A stretch of DNA of 64,000 bases from Leptobrachium leishanense (taxonomy: Eukaryota > Chordata > Amphibia > Anura > Megophryidae). Both the position numbers and the translations under genes were made by a program. The DNA is taken from the NCBI GenBank assembly GCA_009667805.1, contig CM019066.1, forward strand, positions 8,060,001 to 8,124,000. The letters run 5' to 3'. How positions within the stretch are numbered: the first letter of the stretch is position 1; each line of letters starts with the position of its first letter. Below are positions 34,150 to 47,220 of this stretch, in pieces. The notes under the pieces were generated by a model that ran no database searches, was not told where the DNA came from, and was given only the letters and a program-made list of their open reading frames with translations.

Positions 34150-35651
34150 CAGGGGCAAGAAAAAGTATGTGAACCCTTTGGAATTACGTGGAGTTTTGCA
34201 TGAATTGGTCATAAAATTTGCTCTGATCTTCATCTAAGTCACAACAATTTGAAAAACACAGTCTGCTTAAAATAATTCAAAACATTCTATGTTTTCATGT
34301 GTTTATTGAACATAACATGTAAACATTCACAGTGCAGGGTGGAAAAAATATGTGAAGCTTTGGACTTAATAACTGGCTGACCCTCCTTTGGCAGCAATAA
34401 CCTCAACCAAACGTTTCCTGTAGTTGCAGATCAGATCTGCACAACGATCTGGAGTAATTTTGGACCACTCCTCTTCACAAAACTGTTTCAGTGTAGCAAT
34501 ATTCTTGGGATGTCTGGTGTGAATCGCTCTCTTAAGGTCATGCCACAGCATTTCAATCGGGTTGAGGTCAGGACTCTGACTGGGCCACTCCAGAAGGGTT
34601 ATTTTGTTTTGTTGAAGCCATTCTTTTGTTGAATTACTTGTATGCTTTGGGTCATTGTCCTGTTGCATCACCCATCCTCTGCGGAGCTTCAGTTGGCGGA
34701 CAGATGGTCTTACGTTTTCCTGAAAAATGTCTTGATAAACTCTGGAATTCATTTTTCCATCAATGACAACAATCCGTCCAGGCCCTGAGGCAGCAAAGCA
34801 GCCCCAAACCATGATACTCCCGCCGCCATGTTTTACAGTGGGGATGAGGTTTTGATGTTGGTGTGCTGTGCCTTTTTTTCTCCACACATAGTGTTGTGTG
34901 TTTTTTCCAAACAACTCAATTATTGGTTTCATCTGTCCACAGAATATTTTGCCAGTAGTGCTGTGGAACATCCAGGTGCTCTTTTGCAAACGTCAAACGT
35001 GCTGCAATATTATTTTTGGACAGCAATGGCTTCCTCCGTGGTGTCCTCCCATGTACTCCATTCTTGTTAAATGTTTTCCTTATTGTAGATGTGTCGACAA
35101 AAATGTTAGCATGTGCCAGAGATTTCTGGAAGTCTTTATTAGGGATGAGCAGAACACTCCCCGAGTTCGGTTCGAAGCCGAACCCGAACTTTCCAATTGT
35201 TCGGATCCGAACCCGAATCCTAACACGAACCCCATACAAGTCAATGGGGCTGAAAATTCGGTTTTTAGAGTGCCCTCCAAGAGGGCATATATGCTAGATA
35301 TTTGCCATAAAAGGTGTATGGGGGTCCAGGTAGTGCCCTGGGGGACAGGAAACAAGGACAAAAAGTTAAAAAAAAAATGTTTTTAAAGGGACAGTGAGTT
35401 TTCCATGAAATAAGCGTTAAAAATAAAAACGAAAAATTCCTTCAAATATCGTGCCTACGAGGTCCCCATAACCTGCCCGTGAAGTGGCGTATTTCTAGGA
35501 TGTATAGAAATATGTAAAAAACAAAAAATGACATTTCAAATGACGGTAAATGCTTTTCCTTTAATCTACCCATAAACAACTGCTTGGGGCGGCAGTCTGT
35601 ATGAAAAGAGGAGACATTTTCGGACACGCAGAAAAAGGTTTACTGATTTTT

Positions 35652-35815
35652 TGGCGGTGAAAAGCAGGAGAATGACTGGAGAATGGAAAATTCTAGACCA
35701 AATAGCCGATTTGGAAAGTGAGATAAATGGGAGAATTTTTCTGGTTTGGCTATTTTGACCTAGAATTTTCTCTTCAGTCATTCTCCTGAGTTTCACCTTT
35801 TTCTGAATAACCCTG
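35652..35815. mobile_element. CAGGGTTATTCA MITE, left end missing
   Basis: It starts GGCGGTGAAAAGCAGGAGAA, lacking the first about 14 bases of the family, and ends with the complement of CAGGGTTATTCAGAAAAAGG. Immediately followed, after one base, by the next copy at 35817. Confidence 0.8.
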
Positions 35816-35816
35816 T

Positions 35817-36426
35817 CAGGGTTATTCAGAGAGCGGTGTAGAGCAGGAGAATGACTGGAGAATGGAAAATTCTAGGTCAAAATAGCCAAACCAGAAAAAT
35901 TCTCCCATTTAGGCTAGGGTCAGACTAGCAAATTTTTAACATGCGTTTAGGCGCACTTAATCACGGCTGCACTAGCAGCAAATGACGGGCAATGACAGCC
36001 AATATACGAAGTACGGTCGCACGAAAGTCTGGCTGCGCAACGCAAGTGGAAAATGAACGCATTTTTTCGAGAACGCAGAACCGCTAGTACGGACGTACAG
36101 AGTGTGCTGCGTCCACTAGCGGCGTGTGTGCGTGATTTGGAGACGTCAGACCCTGCTCATGTCCGGCCAACATAACGTCCAGACACCCAAAGTTTCCTGG
36201 TTTGGATCCGTAAAAAATCACGCACAAAAATGTGCATCGTATGACCGTTTTCGCGCATTCCGTGAAAAAATAAGGCAATGCGTTCGGACGCACTTTTTGA
36301 CGGTCGCTGTGAAAAATGCGTTATTCTGACCCTAGCCTTATCTCACTTTCCAAATCGGCTATTTGGTCCAGATTGTTCTCTTTTTCTGCCATTCTCCTGG
36401 TTTTCACCTTTCTCTGAACAACCCTG
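35817..36426. mobile_element. CAGGGTTATTCA MITE interrupted by another MITE
   Basis: Ends CAGGGTTATTCAGAGAGCGG and the complement of CAGGGTTGTTCAGAGAAAGG. The natural length is about 180 bp, but it is split at 35912-36337 by a PIF/Harbinger-like MITE. The related uninterrupted copy at 4625-4805 reads TCTCCCATTATCTCACTTTC at the corresponding site. Confidence 0.85.
35912..36337. mobile_element. PIF/Harbinger-like MITE nested in a MITE
   Basis: 426-bp element with ends GGCTAGGGTCAGACTAGC and the complement of GGCTAGGGTCAGAATAACGC. Perfect TTA duplication (35909-35911 and 36338-36340) within the host MITE. It is the innermost of four insertion levels here (Tc1, hAT-like, MITE, MITE). Confidence 0.88.
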
Positions 36427-36600
36427 AGAGAGAGGTGAAAGCCAGGAGAACTGGCAGGAGAAGAGAACAATCTAGACCAAATAGCCAATTTGGAAAGTGA
36501 GTTAAATGGGAGAATTTTTCTGGTTTTGCTATTTTGACCTAGAATTTTCACTTCTCCAGTTGTTATTCTCCTGCTTTTCACCGCTCTCTGAATAACCCTG
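36427..36600. mobile_element. CAGGGTTATTCA MITE, abutting copy
   Basis: It begins AGAGAGAGGTGAAAGCCAGG directly after the previous copy and ends with the complement of CAGGGTTATTCAGAGAGCGG. Three copies lie head to tail at 35652-36600, probably by insertion into or recombination at the shared termini. Confidence 0.78.
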
Positions 36601-36639
36601 TGAATGTTTAATCCTGAGGTGAAAAATAACATTGCTTAA

Positions 36640-37088
36640 GGCTGCGGTCAGACGAGCGCAGTTATCACGTCCATGTTGCCGCACATTTGTACGTCCGTGG
36701 CAGCATAGCATTCTGACCAATGGAGCCCCACACACGAAGTACGTCCGCACGGAAGTGCGGATGCATGGCGGACGCAGCAAACGGACGCAGGTTAGGCAAG
36801 AACGTAATACTGCTAGAACGGACGTGCGGAGTGCGCCACGTCCGCAACGTCCGTGTAGCTTTGTATGTGAATGATGAAACGAGGTCAGATGGACTGCATT
36901 TATACGTCCAGCATTTTTGACGGACAGAATGTTTTTTCATTTTAATTTATTTTCCCTGCTACATCAGTCAAAAAATACGTCAGTGAAAAAAATGGACTTT
37001 TTGGCCACTACCTTGTTGTCAGTCAGTAAGTACGTCCATACTGCACGGACGCACAGTCCATACAAAATGCGCTCATCTGACCCTAGCC
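36640..37088. mobile_element. PIF/Harbinger-like MITE
   Basis: 449-bp inverted relative of 5997-6475 with ends GGCTGCGGTCAGACGAGCGC and the complement of GGCTAGGGTCAGATGAGCGC. Flanks are TAA and TTA. The two copies share the interior order, for example TATACGTCCAGCATTTTTGA in one and its complement in the other. Confidence 0.82.
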
Positions 37089-37126
37089 TTAGATGTTATT
37101 TTGAATTTTTTTCAAACACCTGTTAA

Positions 37127-38321
37127 CCACTTGGCTGCTATGGACGCGCTCAGCGCGTCCAGCCAAGTGGTTCTCCTGTGCTATGGACGCGCTGAGCGCG
37201 TCCATGCACAGGAGGCAGCAATCTGCCGGATTCCGGCGGTTTGCTGCACTTCACCGGTGAGGGCTGACATCTTGGATGTCAGCCCAGCACTCCGGGACCC
37301 CGGCGGAGAAATTAGATGTCATCGCGGCGGCGCAATGACATCTAATTCAGGCGCCCCCCCCCGCATGTGTGGAGGAAGCGCCTGAAAGGGAGGGGGGAGA
37401 TCGCCGGGGGGGAGAGGGTTAATCCAGGCACCGTTTGGAAGGGCACAGCCTTCCCTTCCAAACGGTGGCTGTGATTAACCCCTGGGGAGCCGGATCACGA
37501 ATCGGCGCTGAAAAGCGCCGGATCATGATCCTCTCCTGGAGCTGGCCGACATCTTGGATGTCGGCCAATCCTCCAGGAACTCCCCCTGAGGACTGGCATC
37601 ATTGTGTATAGCACGATGACGCCAGTCCTGGAGTTAACCCCTAGCTGCCACCAATGGTGGAGATAGGGGGTTCCAATGAACCCCCTATCTCCCGATCTGT
37701 GGCAGCTAGGGGTTAATGTTTGATATCGTTGGATCGGCCAGAGCATAGCCTTTCCAAGGATACCAAACATGAGCATGAAAAATGTTTTAAAAAAGAAAAG
37801 AAAAAAAAAAAATATTTAAAAAAAAATTCTAAAAAAAAAATAAACAAGTCTTTTTTGTTTTTGTTTTGTTAATGCAGCAATATTGTTCCCATTTCAATTA
37901 TAATGTGAACAATAATGCTGCACTAACGATTTTTGTATGCGGTGCGTTTGTTAAAAAAAGCGACATTTTCCCCCAAAAAAAGAAACGAGACCCCATTTCT
38001 AATTTTGTTAACAAGCGCACCCCATACAAAATATAACCGCAAACGATCACATGTTAAAATGTGAAAAAAAACACTTTACACATAATAAATTATTGAAAAT
38101 TCTAATTTTATTGCATTTTTGTTATAATATACAGACATGACATAACGTATACATATAATAATGACATATTGTGAATCTGCCAAGTCTGCCGAAAAGAACG
38201 ATATATAATATGTCTGGGTCATATATCAAAATATGGCTACAAAGCGCGGTTAAACATGATGAGCGAAAGCGGTAAAAATTACCTCAGCACAGAGGTGTGA
38301 AAAGCCTCAGCAGCGAAAGGG
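37127..38321 (-). mobile_element. Palindrome-chain TTAA element, copy C
   Basis: 1195-bp element in reverse orientation between perfect TTAA duplications (37123-37126 and 38322-38325). Ends CCACTTGGCTGCTATGG and the complement of CCCTTTCGCTGCTGAGG. The hairpin chain is on the left (37133-37716) and the AT-rich half on the right. The 83-bp module is at 37634-37716, with G-C pairs where copy A has A-T. Confidence 0.88.
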
Positions 38322-38509
38322 TTAAATGCAGCATATTAGGATGTTTTAGGGAAATTAATTCTCAAATCTCAATCAGAAGCAGACACCACCCCACCCTCAG
38401 TATGGTGTACAATGTATCAAATTGATTACCAGACTAAAAACACCTGGTGTTATGCCCGTTTGTGAACAGAGGTCATTTAGAGTTGATAATCTTTCCACGT
38501 ACACATTAG

Positions 38510-38645
38510 TTTTTAATTCAATATCTAATAAACCGTTGCTTATAATATTCTGCAGTAAAGAGTCTCTTTATTTCTAGATTTTTTAGTATTTTTTTAAGCA
38601 TTTTCTATACTTTTTTCAAAATTTCTTTTTTTTTTCGAACTCGAA
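38510..38645. repeat. Module shared with the CAGGGTTATTC elements
   Basis: AATATCTAATAAACCG, TTCTGCAGTAAAGAGTC and TTTATTTCTAGATTTTTTAG match 16122-16200 and 28160-28220, and 18070-18160 in reverse. Here it lies inside a hAT-like element with different ends. Confidence 0.75.
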
Positions 38646-38742
38646 CCGAACACACCCAAAAAGTTTGAAATTCGCGAACTTTCGAACTGCCAGAGTTCAG
38701 GTCGAACTCCGAACCGTCCGAACCCGAACAGCTCATCCCTAG

Positions 38743-38952
<210 letters not shown>

Positions 38953-39581
38953 TGATTGTAGATCTTCTGAGAGCTCTTTTCTGCGAGGCATGGTTCACAT
39001 CAAGCAGTGCTTCTTGAAACCAGTAAACCCAAAACTGGTGTGTGTTTTTAAAGGGCAGGACAGCTTTCAGCAACACATCCAATAATATCACACTGATTGG
39101 ACTCAAGGTTGGCTCACTCCTGGCTCCAATTAGCTCTTGGAGAAGTCATTAGGCTAGGGGTTCACATACTTTTTCCACCCTGCACTGTGAATGTTCAAAT
39201 GTTATTTTCAATAAACACATGAAAACATATAATGTTTGTGTTGTATTATTTTAAGCAGACTGTGTTTTTCAAATTGTTGTGACTTAGATGAAGATCAGAG
39301 CACATTTTATGACCAATTCATGCAAAACTCCACGTAATCCCAAAGGGTTCACATACTTTTTCTTGCCACTGTATATATAGTCATGGCCGAAATTGTTGGC
39401 ACCCCAGACATTTTTCCAGAAAATCAAGTATTTCTCACAGAAAAATGTTTTGCTATACACATGTTTATTCCCTTTGTGTGTATTGGAACAAAACAAGAAA
39501 AGGGAGGAAAAAAAGCAAATTGGACATAATGTCACACAAAACTCCAAAAATGGTCTGGAGAAAATTCTTGGCACCCTTATC

Positions 39582-40821
<1,240 letters not shown>

Positions 40822-41194
40822 GCTTAGTGTGGCACACACAGACACACAATGCAAAGACTAAGTGAACTTCTCTCCTTTTTATCTGCTTTCAGGTGTGATT
40901 TTTATATTGCCCACACCTGTTACTTGCCCCAGGTGAGTTTACAGGAGCATCACGTGCTTGAAACAATCATATTTATCCACAATTTTGAAAGGGTGCCAAG
41001 AATTTTGTCCAGCCCATTGTTGGAGTTGTGTGACATTATGTCCGATTTGCTTTTTTTCCTCCCTTTTTTTTGTTTTGTTCCAATACACACAAAGGGAATA
41101 AACATGTGTACAGCAAAACATGTGTTACTGCAATACTTTTCTGTGAGAAATACTTTATTTTCTGGAAAAATGTCTGGGGTGCCATGACTGTGTA

Positions 41195-41228
41195 TATATA
41201 TATATATATAATATATATATATATACAC
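41195..41228. repeat. (TA)n microsatellite
   Basis: Alternating TA tract interrupted by one AATAT, adjoining the Tc1 right end. Similar tracts occur at 43158-43178, 43648-43666, 44469-44498 and 63930-63970. Confidence 0.95.
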
Positions 41229-41311
41229 AAAAAACAAATGGGAATAGCACTCAGTCCAATTGGCTGTATATTATGTAGAGTGCCATGCGCTATCCCAGTA
41301 AGAATAGTATA

Positions 41312-42961
41312 TAACAGAAAAATCGTAGGAGCACTCCAGGGCTTCTAAAAAACATATTTATTGGATATGCATTTAAAGGAAAAAGAGACCAACGTTTCAG
41401 CCCATCAGAGCCTTTCTCAAGGTCTACAGTTACATACAAAAATACATGTTTAAATAAGAAAAAATACACTCACCAATCATGTATCGCACTGCCATGGACC
41501 ACGCTGGACGAGTCTGCAACTGGAGAAACCCATATTGTGCTTGTTGCGAGTAGTGTGTGACCTGTGACATCATCAAATGCGCCGGGAGGATACGTTACCG
41601 TGGTAACCCGGGAAAAACTTCAGGTGCCAGCAAGCAGTCGCGTTTTAATCGTTTCGCTGCTGAGCTATTTCACACCTCTGTACTGAGCTCATGTTTACCG
41701 GATTCGCTCATCTTGTTTAAACGCGATTTGAAGCCACGTTTTATTATACAACCCAGACATATTATATATCGTTCTTTCCGGGAGACTCGGCAGATTCATT
41801 ATATATTATTATTATATGTATACGTCATGTCTTGCCTGAATATTTTAACAAAAAATGCAATAAAAATTGAATTTTCAATCATCAACATTGTGTAAAGTGT
41901 TTTTTTTCACATTTTATCATGCGAGCCTTTTCAGTTATATTTTCTATAGGGTGCGCTTGTTAAAAAAAATTAGAAATGGGGACTCGTTACATTTTTTTGG
42001 GGAAAATTACGTGTTTTTAGCAAACGCCCCCATAGAAAAAATCGTTAGTGCAGCATCATTGTTCACATTATAATTGAAATGTGAACAATATTGCTGCATT
42101 AATAAAAAAATAAAACATAAAACAGTTTTTAATTTTTTTTTTCCTTTTTTCCTTTTTTTTACATTTTACATGGTCATGTTCTGGCCGTTCCAATAATACC
42201 ACACATTAACCCCTAGCTGCCACGGATTGGGAGATAGGGGTTCATTGGAACCCCCTATCTCCACCATAGGTGGCAGCTAGGGGTTAATTGCAGAACTGAC
42301 ATCATCGCGCTATGCCAGTCATCAGGGGGATATTCCGGAAGCTTGGCCGAAATCTGAGATGTCGGCCAGCTCCAGGAGGGGACCACAATAAGGCGCCTGT
42401 TAGCGCTATATCGAGATCCAGCCTCCTAAGGGTTAAAGACAGCCGCCGCTTGGAAGGGCAGGCTGTGCCCTTCCAAACGGAACCTGCCATTAGGTTGTAG
42501 CCCGCCCAGATGGGGAGGGAGAGAGATCCAAAGGACCTTGCCCCTCCCCTTCTGGCACCTTCCCCGCACTGGCGGGGGGCGGTAATTGACTTCATCGCGC
42601 TGTCGCGATGACGTCTATTGTGCCCGCCTGGGTCCTGGAGGCTGGGCTGACATCGAGGATGTCAGCCCGCACCGGGGGGTCACCGCGATCGGCCGATATC
42701 CGGCCGATTGCCGCCGCAAAGGGAGGACGCGATCAGCGCATCCTCCGCAGTAAAGTGCACATGCAGCAGGACGAGCTGAGCGCGTCCTTCGCATGGAAGG
42801 GGTTAAACACTAAAACCAATTTAAACATGCATTCATGTATGTAACTGTAGGCCTTGAGAAAGGCTCTGAGGAGCTGAAACCTTGGTCTGTTTTTCCTTTT
42901 AATGCATATCCATTAAATAAATTTTTTAGAAGCCCTGGCATGCTCCTACGATTTTTCTGTT
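41312..42961. mobile_element. Element with about 145-bp inverted arms, split by palindrome copy D
   Basis: The left arm 41312-41457 (TAACAGAAAAATCGTAGGAG onward) and right arm 42820-42961 are imperfect complements. Each arm contains CTTGAGAAAGGCTCTGA and GCTGAAACNTTGGTC, a sequence type common in frog repeats and faintly like a hammerhead core. The unique centre (41458-41648) is followed by a palindrome-chain element. Class unknown; it could be two inverted copies of one retroelement end. Confidence 0.6.
41649..42802 (+). mobile_element. Palindrome-chain TTAA element, copy D
   Basis: 1154-bp element between TTAA duplications (41645-41648 and 42803-42806), with ends TCGTTTCGCTGCTGAGC and the complement of CCCCTTCCATGCGAAGG. 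Same two-part layout as copy A. The 83-bp hairpin module is at 42206-42287. Several other hairpins are decayed, for example ACTGACATCATCGCGC near 42295. Confidence 0.85.
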
Positions 42962-42984
42962 ACAATATTATATATATACATATA

Positions 42985-43160
42985 TTTTGAGAAAGTATTT
43001 TACCAGGAAGGATACATTGAGATTTCTCCTTTTCAAGTATGTCCTGGGTGGCGAGTATGTACCGTTAGGTGTCTTGCCCAAGGACTCTTACCAGAGAGGG
43101 GCTCTTGCCGGGATCGAACCTGTGTCTCCACATTCTCCACGGTTTTAGAGCAGTGATATA
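42985..43160 (-). mobile_element. tRNA-derived SINE-like retroposon
   Basis: On the minus strand it carries GGTTCGATCCCGGC (about 43103-43116), a good match to the RNA polymerase III B box of tRNA genes. It is followed by a unique body and the tail GGACATACTTGAAAAGGAG, TATCCTTCCTGGTAAAATAC. The tail is shared with longer retroposon 3' ends at 31323 and 44270, as expected when a SINE borrows a LINE tail. The A box was not confidently seen. Confidence 0.65.
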
Positions 43161-44265
43161 TATATATATATATATATAATATTGTATGTACTATTACAAT
43201 TAAGGGCAAAACGTATATTAAATGCCTTCATACCACAAAATAGCATAAATAATTTTGAAACATTTCTACCTATAATTCTCTAAACTGCTTGGACATCTAG
43301 ATAATTTTTTGTCATTATTTATGGTTTTATAAATATATATACTGTATATCGCATCAAAGAAAATACAGCAAATAAAAGATTGTTTAACCATTTTTTTTGT
43401 AAAATAGGAACATGCTGACGCAAGTATATGTAAATTACACTTCTAGGGCACTTTTAGGTTATTGGGGTCAAGACTTCCAGTGATTTATATTACTACCATA
43501 GCCATCTCGCATTTCATGAATATTCAAAATGCGAGCTAGTTTTCTCCTCGGAAAAGAATCACCGAGGATACAATGTTGCTTCTTTTGAGAAACAGGCTGT
43601 AAAACATTGATAAACACAGCTGTCTATATAAATTCAGTGTGTGTGTGCATATATATATATATATATCAGGATGTTAAAGCGAGTTCTTCAAAATTCATAT
43701 TCTTAGGAGAAATATCTCAAACCTATTTTTTTCTTCTAAAGCTATGGTACTGTAAGTCGCCGTGTTTTTCTCGTAGTAATACAAAATCTAACTATTACAC
43801 ATTTGTAAATGTTTTTCTCTTTATTGTAAGGAACACACAGGGAGGCACGTATTTAAACATATATATTTCAGAGAAGCAATGAAATGAATCATATAGTTTC
43901 ATATTCAACACATCGAGCCATAGGTACCAAACGCATGTGGACTTATTCATAATTTAAAGCCTTAGCTGTGACTTAACAGCATTGCTTAAAATAAACACTT
44001 AACCAAGCCATATTGCTCCTAGACATATAGGGGTTATTCACCAGGAAGCGAGCATTCTTGAGCTGAAGAAATACCATAAATAGAAAAAAAAAATCTAATT
44101 CAGTTATTTTGATTTAAAATTAATATTCCCTTTTGCAATGGGCAACAAATTTCCCACTTTTTGGTTCTTATGAGTGACAGAATATGTTTACAAACTGTAT
44201 CCTTTTTCCTGGGTAAGAAAACATGGAGCAATTACGGAATGCACCTGTAAACATGTAACATAATG
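43161..44265. other. No gene recognised; TA repeats
   Basis: AT-rich DNA with (TA)n tracts at 43158-43178 and 43648-43666 and GTGTGTGTG at 43639. A 91-codon frame at 43607-43882 has no domain. Confidence 0.5.
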
Positions 44266-44269
44266 ACTT

Positions 44270-44462
44270 TATTTCCTACATATTTATTTTTCTGTTAATC
44301 TATATATTTGGTTTTGTGCTAATATCTTGCATTTTACTATTTTGTATTTCTGTAACCACTCAATGTTCTTGAACCCAGGACATACTTGAAAACGAGAGAA
44401 ATCTCATTGTATCCTTCCTGGTAAAATCCTTTATAAATAAATAAATACATTTTATTTAATTA
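44270..44462 (+). mobile_element. Retroposon 3' end
   Basis: Plus-strand copy of the 3' end found inverted at 31323-31500: CTGTAACCACTCAATGTTCT, GGACATACTTGAAAACGAGA, ATCCTTCCTGGTAAAATCC and an (AAATA)n tail. 5'-truncated. Confidence 0.75.
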
Positions 44463-44467
44463 TTAAA

Positions 44468-44468
<1 letters not shown>

Positions 44469-44498
<30 letters not shown>
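44469..44498. repeat. (TA)n microsatellite
   Basis: About 15 TA units directly before the Tc1 end, a favoured TA target. Confidence 0.95.
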
Positions 44499-46122
<1,624 letters not shown>

Positions 46123-46455
46123 TAGATATAGAGAGCTGACAGCTCTCATTTGGTATGCACCCCTCCCTGTTCACAGGTGCTCCATCATGGCAGCCTATAA
46201 AGGGCTGGCGGGGAGCTCCGTGGTGAGTTGATCCTGTAAGTGCAGACTCGGTCAAGTTAGATAGGACCTGTCAAAGATGGGGTACATTGGCGACTGTAAC
46301 AGGCTTAAGCAAATTATGATCATAACTTTGTGAACTGAATCCCCATCATTTAACCCCTCAGGTTTTTTGAGCATTTTTAAAACTGTGTTTTTTTTCACAG
46401 AAAATGATGGAAGAAGGTGGTCAATAATATGGAGTGCTCTTTCTTGGTGTTTTGT

Positions 46456-47213
46456 GCCACTCACAACATCAAGGGATCATTCCTGTGCACGTCAGCAAAT
46501 GTGGTATATATAATCCAGTGCATGGCGTGTGATAAGGGCTGCTATATTGGTGAAACCAGTCTTAAACGAAATCTCAGGATGAACCAGCACAGACACTCCA
46601 TCAGGAACCACCAGAAAAAAAACACATATTGTACCCCAGTGGGACATCACTTCAATCTAGCAGGCCACTCCATCCAAAACCTCAGAATCAAAATCCTCAA
46701 AGGACATTTTAAAGATCACCGGGAACGCAAAACATATGAAATGAAAATGATCACATATTTCAACAATATAAAACAAGGACTTAATATAGATTCGGGTTTT
46801 CTAACCCACTATAATAACGTCACGTAATATTCATAATTCCTATTTTTCTGTGTCTTCCCCATACTCATGTTTTTTTTTTCTTCTTTCTTTCGTTCTGTCC
46901 TTTCACATTCCCTTTGAAGTGGACATGATTGCATCTTGCCTGAGACAATTAATGTTTCCTTTTTTTTTTTTTTTTTCCTCTGACCATGCCATTTGGTGAT
47001 GTACAACATCTAACACCCCCAACTGTGAGCCCTATGACTGTCCCAATGTTTAATTCTGTTATTCTGATCAGTTAGCTTCTAAACCTGACGAAGGGAGGAA
47101 TCCTCTCGAAAGCTTGTACTTTAAATGTAACGTTAGTCCAATAAAAAAGGTATCACTACAGACTGCTATACTCGTGATTTTGGCATCTGGACTAACACGG
47201 CTGACCTAATCTA
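46456..47213 (+). repeat. Left pseudo-LTR with partial GIY-YIG ORF
   Basis: About 97 percent similar by eye to 49603-50383. It encodes an open frame from GSFLCTSANVVYIIQC and CYIGETSLKRNLRMNQHRHS to the ORF end at 46827, so the GIY-YIG nuclease core is intact but headless. It then carries the 3' UTR with CCATGCCATTTGGTGATG and CTGACGAAGGGAGG. It has GAAA at the putative ribozyme core, where the right copy has GATA. Confidence 0.88.
47085..47111 (+). ncRNA. Hammerhead-like core in the Penelope-like element
   Basis: CTGACGA (47085-47091) matches the conserved CUGANGA box. A bulged A precedes a 6-bp stem GGGAGG/CCTCTC with loop AAT, then GAAA (47108-47111). Hammerhead ribozymes are known from Penelope-like elements. 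The expected cleavage triplet and stem I were not found convincingly here. In the right copy (50255-50281) the GAAA has become GATA. Confidence 0.4.
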
Positions 47214-47220
47214 CATTACC

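Larger units (their letters stand above)
35140..38741. mobile_element. hAT-like element inside Tc1 copy 1, heavily nested
   Basis: Terminal inverted repeats TAGGGATGAGC and its complement, with 8-bp flanks GTCTTTAT (35132-35139) and GTTTTTAT (38742-38749) differing at one base: the hAT signature. The left arm has repeated TCGGTTCGAAGCCGAACCCG-type motifs and the right arm mirrors them (CGAACTCGAACCGAAC). The middle is filled by later insertions (35652-37088 MITEs, 37127-38321 palindrome element). The right part, about 38515-38640, carries the same module as the CAGGGTTATTC elements. No transposase. Confidence 0.85.

Noticed and set aside
35080..35386. 93-162 codon frames with repeated PNPN and RVRIR motifs
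   Set aside because: They come from the repeated CGAACCCGAA terminal motifs of the hAT-like element.
43100..43120. tRNA gene suggested by GGTTCGATCCC on the minus strand
   Set aside because: No cloverleaf or A box could be drawn; the B box belongs to a SINE-like repeat.
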